DNA from: a bacterium
GTDB lineage: Bacteria > UBP14 > UBA6098 > JAFGQG01
NCBI GenBank assembly: GCA_016930435.1
Contig: JAFGGQ010000096.1
Span: 14,436 to 78,435 of the forward strand
Direction: 5' to 3'
DNA length: 64,000 bases
This document shows positions 19,198 to 26,418 of the stretch, one piece after another; the stretch's first letter is position 1, and each line of letters opens with the position of its first letter. A model generated the notes under the pieces. The model was given only the letters and a program-made list of their open reading frames with translations. It did no database searches and was not told the origin of the DNA. The translations under genes were made by a program, and so were the position numbers.

Positions 19198-19207
19198 TTG
19201 ACTTTAT

Positions 19208-19609
19208 CTAGTTAGAATCTACCGAAAATGTCTTTGAGAGAATTACTTTCCCTGAGGGATCCTCCACATCAACGCGCCATTTACCGACCCATTCCTCAGG
19301 AATCCTCTTAGAACTCCAGGTGCGCCAGGTTTTCGAACCTATATCCAAAGTCACCCTGGCCTTTTCTTTATCATTCAAATACCAGATGTGAGTGATTTCG
19401 GTAGGTGAATTGGAAGCGTTTACTTTGGTAAAACAATACACCTGCCCAATAGCTTTTGAAAAAACTGTGTCCGGTTCTTGAGGCACTCTATCAATTACCT
19501 TTCGACAAAATACCATTTCGGGAACCTCAACTGAGCTTACATCTTCCGCTGATAATCCCGATATTAGCATTATCAGCAATAATGTTGTTACAAACAGTTG
19601 TTTGAGCAT
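19208..19609 (-). CDS. DUF2914-domain exported protein (internal start)
   Basis: 133 residues from the ATG at 19609, which has its own ribosome site AGGAGT five bases upstream and opens with a normal signal peptide, MLKQLFVTTLLLIMLISGLSA. The mature part (FCRKVIDRVPQEPDTVF, IGQVYCFTKV, ITHIWYLNDKEKARVTLDI, EEWVGKWRVDVEDPSGKVI) matches the DUF2914 beta-domain, whose role is unknown. This start would give an independent periplasmic protein. The same frame is open upstream into the ADP-ribosyltransferase-like region, so a fused product is also possible. Confidence 0.75.
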   Translation of the reverse strand: MLKQLFVTTLLLIMLISGLSAEDVSSVEVPEMVFCRKVIDRVPQEPDTVFSKAIGQVYCFTKVNASNSPTEITHIWYLNDKEKARVTLDIGSKTWRTWSSKRIPEEWVGKWRVDVEDPSGKVILSKTFSVDSN

Positions 19610-20251
19610 GCTTACTCCTGATATATTCACATTTTTCGGATTCCAATAATCTTTTGGATTGGTTTCACTCGTAAATGTATGCGCAGAAACTGGAATTGCT
19701 TTTGATGGATTGAATAGCATAACTTCTGGCCAATCATCTTCTTGATAACCAAAAGCATCATATCCGTGCCTTTTGAGGCGTTCATGAATCCTTGTTTCAT
19801 ACATTTGGAAAAGCCAAGCTGGAGTATATCCTCGGCGTGTCTTCCTGGTAAAACTTTTCCTGCCAAAATGCTTCTCTAATAAGTAGCTGAATAGGTTTTT
19901 CAGTTCTTTTTTGGTTAAATGCTTATTGCTGGGAATGACTTTGTGGAAATCAGGTTTAACAATATCCCTTCCGAATTCCCTTTTTAAATAAGCAATTACA
20001 TTAGGATCATAGTCTTCATTCCAGAGTATATTTGTCCCGTCGACTAACTTGCACTTCACTAACATATCTCCCCAACCAGCAGCAAAATTCAAGGTTTTAC
20101 TTAAGTATAATCCATAACCTCGTATTCTTCCTCCTATGATATAGTCCTTATACAGTCTAAATCCCTCCTTCATTATAGAGTAAATTGTCCTTTTGCTTGT
20201 TCCGTGGTAATAAATATTATCCATCATTTTTTCTGGTTCAATTCTTTCCAT
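19208..20251 (-). CDS. ADP-ribosyltransferase-like ORF running in frame into DUF2914
   Basis: The ATG at 20251 opens a 347-residue frame. Residues 1-200 look like an H-Y-E-type ADP-ribosyltransferase: NIYYHGTSKRTIYSIMKEGF gives the His strand, GRIRGYGLYLSKTLNFAAGW the Tyr, and DWPEVMLFNPSKAIPV a candidate Glu. A basic helical insert (KSFTRKTRRGYTPAWLF) lies between. After residue 214 the frame enters the DUF2914 gene without a stop, so a signal peptide would sit in the middle of a cytoplasmic-type protein. Likely two genes whose separating stop was lost, or an insertion beside the DUF2914 gene. Host target unknown; such domains act as toxins, defence effectors or RNA 2'-phosphotransferases. 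Confidence 0.6.
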   Translation of the reverse strand: MERIEPEKMMDNIYYHGTSKRTIYSIMKEGFRLYKDYIIGGRIRGYGLYLSKTLNFAAGWGDMLVKCKLVDGTNILWNEDYDPNVIAYLKREFGRDIVKPDFHKVIPSNKHLTKKELKNLFSYLLEKHFGRKSFTRKTRRGYTPAWLFQMYETRIHERLKRHGYDAFGYQEDDWPEVMLFNPSKAIPVSAHTFTSETNPKDYWNPKNVNISGVSMLKQLFVTTLLLIMLISGLSAEDVSSVEVPEMVFCRKVIDRVPQEPDTVFSKAIGQVYCFTKVNASNSPTEITHIWYLNDKEKARVTLDIGSKTWRTWSSKRIPEEWVGKWRVDVEDPSGKVILSKTFSVDSN

Positions 20252-20363
20252 TTTAGACTTTTTTATAAGCTTTAAGGTTCAATACCACTGTTAGTAGATA
20301 CTTAAATATTAGGTCGATAGCGATCTTCAAGGCATTTAAATTGCTATGATGGGCTGAAATAAA

Positions 20364-20631
20364 CTGTATTCAGCGCAAACTATAAAAAAACGGTAGCGAA
20401 ACCTCCTAAGATTGTTGTAAATTGTGGTTTTAAAGAACTAAACCCAAACAAGGAGGCTTCACCCAAATGGTAGAAATAAAATATGAAAAAGTAGATAAAA
20501 AAGCAAGCAGTTTATGAAAATGTAAAATAAGTAAAACCTACTCGATTTACATAAGATTTCTCAAGTAATAAAGAAAAATTTGTAAAAAACAGGCAAAATT
20601 TTATTAGTGAAAAGATAAAGCAGAATTTAGG
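20364..20631 (+). mobile_element. transposon relic, copy B
   Basis: Sister of 2358-2538. It carries the inverted repeat GAAACCTCCT (20398-20407) / AGGAGGCTTC (20451-20460), a ribosome site AAGGAGG, and an ATG at 20467 opening MVEIKYEKVDKKASSL before a TGA. The 3' part again has TTTTATTAGTGAAAAGATAAAG. Between them is about 100 bases absent from copy A, including a 49-base segment (20524-20572) that recurs inverted at 32433-32480. It is a non-autonomous remnant. Confidence 0.6.
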
Positions 20632-20720
20632 TAGGAGTTTGTACTGAACTCAACACCTGCTGTTATTGTTTTTATTCTTTTTTCCCTGGTTACCATCGGC
20701 TTACCGCTGGCAATTTAAAA

Positions 20721-20804
20721 TGCCGGGGGCGGGAATCGAACCCGCACGAACCGAAGTTCGGAGGATTTTGAGTCCTCTGCGTCTGCCTATTTCACCACCC
20801 CGGC
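20721..20804 (-). tRNA. tRNA-Leu (anticodon CAA)
   Basis: 84 bases on the minus strand. Acceptor GCCGGGG pairs with CCCCGGC and is followed by discriminator A. D-arm TGGTGAAATAGGCAGACGC, anticodon stem GAGGA/TCCTC with loop CTCAAAA (anticodon CAA, reads UUG), a class II long variable arm with a TTCG loop (CGAACTTCGGTTCG) and GTTCGATTC in the T-loop. No CCA is encoded. Confidence 0.95.
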
Positions 20805-20822
20805 ATAAAAAAACTGCCCATA

Positions 20823-20850
20823 AAATTATTGCTTTAATCTGAATTGTCAA
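20823..20850 (-). promoter_or_regulatory. promoter candidate for tRNA-Leu
   Basis: Minus strand TTGACA (20845-20850), 16-base spacer, TAATTT (20823-20828), ending about 18 bases before the tRNA 5' end. The -35 is perfect and the -10 weak. Confidence 0.4.
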
Positions 20851-20868
20851 CTCAAAATTAAACGCCTT

Positions 20869-21597
20869 TTAATCCGCGTAATTAGCTATCAATTTCACCT
20901 CTGTCCCCCTTGGCACGGTGGAACCCGGGGCGTAAGATTGCTGATAAATAGTACCCGGGGCTACTGCGGGAATTTTGCGGTAGGAGACTACTGCTTTCAC
21001 ACCGGCTTTCTCGGCCATCTCGTCAACCGCTTCTACCGGCTGACCTATAAAATTGGGAACCTGCAGATGCCCACTTTTCTTCCCCAGGCTGACCAGAAGA
21101 TTAACCTGGGAACCGGGCGGCAAAAGCTCGCCAGGGGCCGGCTGGGAGTAGATCACATTGTCCTTCAAAATATTTCCCGAATATTCATACTGAACATCTC
21201 CAATCTTCAGGTCATGACGGTCTAAACGTATCTCTGCCTGACGAAGGGAAAAACCGGTAAGGTCCGGCACCGGGATCATCTCTCCCCCCAGGCTTAAGGT
21301 TACCCTGAGTGTTCGCCCACGCTTGGCAGTACTGTGCGCGGAGGGGATCTGGGAAACAATATACCCCGCCGGAAAATGAACGCTGTACTCCTCATCGGCA
21401 ATCTGCACCTTGAACTCCAGCTTTCTCAGCAGGCTCTCCGCACTGGAAAACTCCATACCCACTACATCCGGAATTTCGGAGGTATTCTTATGCCCCACAA
21501 AAAGGGGCATAATCAAATAATTAAAGAGCATTACCCCGCCGATCAGACCCAATGCCCCCAGCAGCAAATATAATAAAAAGTTCCTAAATCTCTCCAT
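20869..21597 (-). CDS. membrane-anchored PASTA-repeat protein
   Basis: 242 residues from ATG 21597 (GTG at 21606 in the same frame is the alternative). One N-terminal membrane segment (FLLYLLLGALGLIGGVMLF) is followed by three PASTA domains: IPDVVGMEFSSAESLLRKLEF, VPDLTGFSLRQAEIRLDRHDL and VPNFIGQPVEAVDEMAEKAGV, each closing with a GxxV-type strand. PASTA modules bind peptidoglycan fragments and usually sit on Ser/Thr kinases or PBPs; here no kinase domain is attached. It overlaps the end of birA by 14 bases, so it is translated from the same transcript. Confidence 0.88.
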   Translation of the reverse strand: MERFRNFLLYLLLGALGLIGGVMLFNYLIMPLFVGHKNTSEIPDVVGMEFSSAESLLRKLEFKVQIADEEYSVHFPAGYIVSQIPSAHSTAKRGRTLRVTLSLGGEMIPVPDLTGFSLRQAEIRLDRHDLKIGDVQYEYSGNILKDNVIYSQPAPGELLPPGSQVNLLVSLGKKSGHLQVPNFIGQPVEAVDEMAEKAGVKAVVSYRKIPAVAPGTIYQQSYAPGSTVPRGTEVKLIANYAD

Positions 21598-22348
21598 CGA
21601 TCTCACTTAGCGATATTTCCCCTGAAAAATAAACCCTTATATCCTGGTCTTTTTTAATCACCAGACCACCCTCATCGGTAATATCCATTACCAGTCCCAT
21701 GAAGCTCCCTTCCGGAGAGGAAAACATCAAGGTTTTTCCCAGGCAGAAAGCATGTTTTTTCCAGGTTTCCTTGAAGGGTATAAATCCCTCACGCTCAAAA
21801 ACCTTCAGATCCTTCTGCAAATGATCCAGAATTACATATAGAAGGTTATCCCTCTGCTCATCCTTCAGGTGATAGGTTACTATATCGGGGAGGTTTACAT
21901 CCTTGATATAAGATTCACTGAAAGTATTGATACCACAGCCTATAATTATATTTTCATCAACTATCTCGATCAGGATACCGGCCAATTTTTCACCCTGGCT
22001 GATAAGGTCATTGGGCCATTTTATGAAGACCTTCTGGTTAAGCGTTTTTTTAAAGGCCTGGGCGATGGTCATTCCCACCATCAGGGAGAGCCCCTGGGGA
22101 GAAAATGTCTTCTTGATAACCAGGCTGAAGTATAGTCCGCCTGGCGGGGAGAACCATGCCCTCTTAAAGCGACCCTGCCCGGAAGTCTGTTCATTGGCAA
22201 GCAACAGTGTATAATCATCCAGTTTCTTTCGCTTCAGCAGGCGTTTGGCTTCCTCGTTGGTGGAATCAATGGTCTGGTAACGGTACACCTGTTTCAGAAA
22301 GTCCAGTGATGATATCGTTTTTAATTGGTTTAAGGGTTTATGGTGCAT
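21584..22348 (-). CDS. birA: biotin-[acetyl-CoA-carboxylase] ligase (BirA without HTH)
   Basis: 254 residues. The catalytic domain is complete: YQTIDSTNEEAKRLL, EQTSGQGRFKRAW (the adenylate-binding G-x-G-R loop), FIKWPNDLI and KLAGILIE, then IIIGCGIN. The N-terminal helix-turn-helix of group II BirA is absent, so this is a group I enzyme that attaches biotin to carboxylase carrier domains and does not repress. It begins six bases behind nadC and overlaps the PASTA gene. Confidence 0.93.
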   Translation of the reverse strand: MHHKPLNQLKTISSLDFLKQVYRYQTIDSTNEEAKRLLKRKKLDDYTLLLANEQTSGQGRFKRAWFSPPGGLYFSLVIKKTFSPQGLSLMVGMTIAQAFKKTLNQKVFIKWPNDLISQGEKLAGILIEIVDENIIIGCGINTFSESYIKDVNLPDIVTYHLKDEQRDNLLYVILDHLQKDLKVFEREGFIPFKETWKKHAFCLGKTLMFSSPEGSFMGLVMDITDEGGLVIKKDQDIRVYFSGEISLSEIDGEI

Positions 22349-22354
22349 CCTCTG

Positions 22355-23215
22355 TTATCCTTCAGGCTGATAGATTAATAGTGAGAAATCAAATGCCCGG
22401 GCGGAGTGGGTCAATCTCCCTACCGAAACGAATTCCACCCCGGTACGTGCATAATCCCCGATATTGTCCAAACCAATGCCTCCGGATACCTCAAAGGGGA
22501 TATCTTTACCCCTTTTTTCCCTGATTTTCAAGGCTTCTTTGATTGCTGGCAGGTTGAAATTATCCAGCATGATCCGGTCCGGCCGATAGTCCAGGGCGAC
22601 CTCCAGCTCCTGCAGGTTTTTAACCTCGATCTCTACGGGCAGGTGCAGAGGGTTTTGCTTCTCAACCTTTTCCAGGGCGGATTTTATTCCACCGCAACTG
22701 GCCAGGTGGTTCTCCTTTATCAAAAACATATCATAAAGGCCATAGCGATGATTCTCTCCACCACCAACACTCACAGCGTATTTTTCAGCTTTTCTCCAAA
22801 GGGGAGTGGTCTTCCGCGTATCCAGAAGCCTTGCAGAACTGCCCACCCCCTTAATTGCCTCCACGAATTTGGCCGTCAAGGTAGCTACTCCGGATATATG
22901 ACAGAGCAAGTTCAATGCGGTTCGTTCTCCAGAAAGAATGCTCTGAGCAGGGCCCTGAAGGTAGGCTACCAGGTCATCGGGAAAAAGTAACTCGCCCTCA
23001 TCCTTCAAAAACTGTATTTCTACCCCGGGGTCCACCTGCCTGAATACCTCTCGGAAAAATGGCTCGCCGGCAAGCACCCCATTATCCCTGGAAAGTACCT
23101 CCGCAACGGATAACTGATCCCGGGGCACAAGCAATTGGGTAGTAACATCCCCGCTCCCCAGGTCCTCCTCCAGAGCCTTTTTGATTAACCCCTTTATGTT
23201 GTCATTCAGAACTAT
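22355..23215 (-). CDS. nadC: nicotinate-nucleotide pyrophosphorylase (carboxylating), non-canonical start
   Basis: The enzyme makes nicotinate mononucleotide from quinolinate and PRPP. LLCHISGVATLTAKFV, LLDTRKTTPLWRKAEKYAV, GGGENHRYGLYDMFLIKENH and VSGGIGLDNI are diagnostic. The first usual start codon in frame is a TTG at 23134, but the conserved N-terminus IKKALEEDLGSGDVTTQLL is read upstream of it without a stop. Going back, no ATG, GTG or TTG occurs before the ribosome site AGGAGG (23222-23227); the best placed codons are ATA at 23215 (six bases from the site) or CTG at 23209. So either a rare start or a sequence error. About 286 residues, normal for the family. The ribosome site overlaps the pfkB stop. 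Confidence 0.88.
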   Translation of the reverse strand: MVLNDNIKGLIKKALEEDLGSGDVTTQLLVPRDQLSVAEVLSRDNGVLAGEPFFREVFRQVDPGVEIQFLKDEGELLFPDDLVAYLQGPAQSILSGERTALNLLCHISGVATLTAKFVEAIKGVGSSARLLDTRKTTPLWRKAEKYAVSVGGGENHRYGLYDMFLIKENHLASCGGIKSALEKVEKQNPLHLPVEIEVKNLQELEVALDYRPDRIMLDNFNLPAIKEALKIREKRGKDIPFEVSGGIGLDNIGDYARTGVEFVSVGRLTHSARAFDFSLLIYQPEG

Positions 23216-23225
23216 GATTAACCTC

Positions 23226-24131
23226 CTAAAAGGTACATTTGGTGTACTGGTCGAAAAATCTTAAGCGCTCCCTTACACGGCGCTGATCCAGGTTTACCAG
23301 TTTCTCCACGCTGAAACCCTCAACGGTGAAGGATGATATGATCACCCCATAGATTACGGCCTGTCTCAGTACGACCTCGTCGATACGCCCTTTCTGCGTG
23401 AGATAACCCATGAATGCGCCGGCAAAACTATCACCCGCGCCGGTAGGATCCACAACCTGTTCAAGAAAATAAGCCGGTGTGATAAACATGGTCTCCCTGC
23501 TGAAGAGCATCACTCCATACTCGCCCCTCTTGATGATGATATAAGTGGGCCCCATCTTAATGATCTCCAGTGCAGCTTTGCGAAGATTGGTCTCCCCGGT
23601 AAGCATATTCGCTTCCTGCTCATTAATAATTAGTATATCAATATTTTTAAAAAGTGTCAATAATTCCTTATGTTTGCTCTCTATCCAGTAATTCATTGTA
23701 TCGGCGGCGATAATCTGAGGGGCTTTGATCTGTTTGATTACCTCCATTTGAAGATCCGGATCGATATTGGCCAAAAAAACAAATTTTGAATCCCGGTATT
23801 GACTTGGAAGCAAAGGTTTAAAATCAGCAAAGACGTTCAATTCCGTCCTAAGGGTCGTGGGATCACCATAACTGGGTGGATAAAAACCTTCCCAGCGAAA
23901 GGTTTTACCCTTTTCACGTGTTAAACCATCCAGGTTTATGTCCTTATTCAGGAGCAACTGGAGGTGTTCCTCCGGGAAATCATCCCCTATTACTGCCACC
24001 ACATAAGGGGGCAAGAAAATCCGAGCTGCCAGGGAAAAATAGGTCGCGGAACCACCCAGCACTTCATGGACCTTCCCCGAAGGGGTCTCTATTGTATCCA
24101 GGGCTACAGAACCAACAACAACCAAAGTCAT
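23226..24131 (-). CDS. PfkB-family sugar kinase
   Basis: 301 residues. GGSATYFSLAAR near residue 26 is the PfkB substrate-binding motif and VVDPTGAGDSFAGAFMGYL (228 onward, catalytic Asp234) the phosphoryl-transfer signature. DILIINEQEANMLTGE is the conserved N-x-x-E element. It phosphorylates a sugar or nucleoside with ATP; the substrate cannot be told from sequence. It leads a tight operon with nadC, birA and the PASTA gene. Confidence 0.88.
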   Translation of the reverse strand: MTLVVVGSVALDTIETPSGKVHEVLGGSATYFSLAARIFLPPYVVAVIGDDFPEEHLQLLLNKDINLDGLTREKGKTFRWEGFYPPSYGDPTTLRTELNVFADFKPLLPSQYRDSKFVFLANIDPDLQMEVIKQIKAPQIIAADTMNYWIESKHKELLTLFKNIDILIINEQEANMLTGETNLRKAALEIIKMGPTYIIIKRGEYGVMLFSRETMFITPAYFLEQVVDPTGAGDSFAGAFMGYLTQKGRIDEVVLRQAVIYGVIISSFTVEGFSVEKLVNLDQRRVRERLRFFDQYTKCTF

Positions 24132-24173
24132 TTTTCCGCCTTTTATATATTTTTCAAGCTCATAGCAATGTCT

Positions 24174-24201
24174 AATTTAAACACCTCTGACTAATAGTCA
24201 A
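24174..24201 (-). promoter_or_regulatory. promoter candidate of the pfkB-nadC-birA-PASTA operon
   Basis: Minus strand TTGACT (24196-24201), 16-base spacer, TAAATT (24174-24179), 43 bases before the pfkB start. Plausible spacing, partial -10. Confidence 0.4.
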
Positions 24202-24488
24202 TAAAATAAAGAATTATCAAAAAATCAGCTGATTCTCGAAGAACTGAAATCAACAGTATAACTTTTTTTTCAATATAGTAAGCATTTTTGACCCTGAAAA
24301 ATCAGGACGGATAACCATCCAAACACCCCGTAACGGTTATGGTAAAAGTTTAGTGATATTATCCAACCAGGTTGCATTATGAAAGATAATTGAATAAAAA
24401 CACTTAAAATCACTTGCAAATGAAGACTTATTTTATAAATTACTAAAATAGTATAATAAAATACCAAATTTAGCTTTTGGGAGGAAAA
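24202..24488. other. spacer upstream of the PKD-type lipoprotein
   Basis: AT-rich non-coding stretch between divergent genes. It ends with the ribosome site GGGAGG (24478-24483) for the GTG start at 24489. Apart from small hairpins (CCTGA-AAAA-TCAGG near 24294) I see nothing in it. Confidence 0.4.
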
Positions 24489-26411
24489 GTGCTTAAGAAA
24501 TGCTTAGGGTCATTAGCAATTACTTTTGTCTTAATTCTATTTGCTTTATGGATGATGAATTGCGGGGAAGAGACTAACGGTCCGGTGGAAGTGGAATATG
24601 TACCGGCTATTAATACCCTGATCGCTACACCCTTCATTCTGGAGGCAGGGGATACCTCTGTTTTAAGGGCTGATGTTTCTTATGGAGGAGCTTCTGCTCT
24701 GGTTTATAATTGGTCCGCTTCTTCAGGCGCGATAACCAGCTATGATTCCACGGCTATATGGATAGCCCCGGCGGAAATGGGTACCCACACCATCGAATTG
24801 GTAGTTACCGGAGGGAATCACAGTGCAACAGCCCGTGTAAACGTTCATGTTGCCGAGGGTGAGGAGACAGTACCTATAATTACCACTATAGTAGCTTCGC
24901 CGACTGAAATAGCGACTGCCGGCACAACCCGGGTAATTGCAAATATCGCCTATAATGGGGATGCAGGTCTTGATTATACCTGGTTTGCCGACAGCGGGTC
25001 TATTGTAGGAGATGGGTCTGAAGTGAGTTGGATAGCCCCATATACCGAGGGAAATTATATAATAGAGCTGACCGTATCCAACGGTATCTATTTTTCGGAG
25101 GGAATGGTTGGAGTAAGTGTGAACTCCCCCGAGGTGGGCCCGACTTTTACCCTGATGGGCGAGGTTCTCGATCACCTGGGCCACCCCCTCGGGAACGCCT
25201 GGGTATGGACAGCCGCGGATAACTACGACCTAACCTCGCCAGGCGGAAGCTATGCCCTATCCTCAGAAACCATGCCGGTGGACCTTTCCTTCTACAAAGC
25301 CGGATATACAGCCCTGACCCTCTTTGGAATGGAAAGGGATTTTTCCCCTGAACTTATGACCATTTGTGTATCACCGGTACGATATAACGTAACCATAAAA
25401 GCCCATACCATAACCGGTTTTCATCCACTTTCCAATATATATATACAGGCCTTTTCCTCCGCCAATCAATCAAGCGGAGTAGTTTCTGTACCCCACGATT
25501 CACTTATGCCCTGGGATACACTTACCTTTACACTCGAAAACCTGCCTGGGGACACATCTTATCACTTTTACATCGTGGCCAGCAACACCGAGCAAACCCT
25601 CACCGCCATGACCGATGCCGTTTACCTGAACAGCGACACTACCGTTTACCTGATGTGCTATACCCTGAAGAGCGATCTTACCATCAATGTCAACATCGGG
25701 ACCCTTCCAACCGGACTGATCGACTATTACCGTGTAGTGGCATGGGTGGATAGCGCTTATGTGGATACAAGCTACAACAACGTTATCGGGCAGGGTCAGA
25801 TCATAATGGGAAACCTTTGGGGGCTGGTGGAACCACCGGATCCCTTTGAAAATATACTCTCTTTTAACTTCTGCGAACCCATCGTCTATAATGTCCAATC
25901 CAACCTCGCCTCCCCCCTGGACGCCAAGTACAGGCAATATAATATCACAGTGGAGGCTTACGACCGCTGGGGAAATTCGGTCAAGCGGGTAATCCGGGAT
26001 ATCGGAACATCCACCGACCATCTGCAGGTGAATTTTTCGGGGATGTTTCCCGATGCTGAACTGGATTCCATTTCCTCTGATGGCCGGCCATTCATCAGTT
26101 GGATGGGGGAGTATGATCTCTATCGGCTGGTAATTTGCGGGGACGGGACAGGGATGCCCAATGCCCCAATATGGGAAGGCCTGACCCAGATGACCTACCT
26201 TGCATTCCCTGAAGAACCGGCTACACTGAATATACTGCCACCGGGGGATTACTTCTTCTATCTCCATGCCTACCGCATTCCCGGCTTTGATATTAATGAT
26301 AACTTCGATTTCAGAAATTTACTGGAAACCGGCCTGTCCGACGAGGACCCACTGGGTTTAGGTCGCCGCAGACCGGCATACGGCAACCAATCTTTTACTA
26401 TAACAAAGTAG
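24489..26411 (+). CDS. large lipoprotein with two PKD/Ig-like domains and a carboxypeptidase-regulatory-like domain
   Basis: About 640 residues from a GTG that follows GGGAGG by four bases. Signal LKKCLGSLAITFVLILFALW ends in the lipobox MMNC. Two homologous Ig/PKD-like domains follow, each with a Tyr-x-Trp strand and a closing WIAP...IELTV strand (LVYNWSASSGAI / DYTWFADSGSIV). Then comes TFTLMGEVLDHLGHPLGNAWV, a carboxypeptidase-D regulatory-like domain, and further beta domains. It looks like a surface-anchored binding protein. It ends seven bases before the C25-type gene, with which it is probably transcribed, and may be its anchor or partner. Confidence 0.8.
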   Translation: MLKKCLGSLAITFVLILFALWMMNCGEETNGPVEVEYVPAINTLIATPFILEAGDTSVLRADVSYGGASALVYNWSASSGAITSYDSTAIWIAPAEMGTHTIELVVTGGNHSATARVNVHVAEGEETVPIITTIVASPTEIATAGTTRVIANIAYNGDAGLDYTWFADSGSIVGDGSEVSWIAPYTEGNYIIELTVSNGIYFSEGMVGVSVNSPEVGPTFTLMGEVLDHLGHPLGNAWVWTAADNYDLTSPGGSYALSSETMPVDLSFYKAGYTALTLFGMERDFSPELMTICVSPVRYNVTIKAHTITGFHPLSNIYIQAFSSANQSSGVVSVPHDSLMPWDTLTFTLENLPGDTSYHFYIVASNTEQTLTAMTDAVYLNSDTTVYLMCYTLKSDLTINVNIGTLPTGLIDYYRVVAWVDSAYVDTSYNNVIGQGQIIMGNLWGLVEPPDPFENILSFNFCEPIVYNVQSNLASPLDAKYRQYNITVEAYDRWGNSVKRVIRDIGTSTDHLQVNFSGMFPDAELDSISSDGRPFISWMGEYDLYRLVICGDGTGMPNAPIWEGLTQMTYLAFPEEPATLNILPPGDYFFYLHAYRIPGFDINDNFDFRNLLETGLSDEDPLGLGRRRPAYGNQSFTITK

Positions 26412-26418
26412 GTATCAG

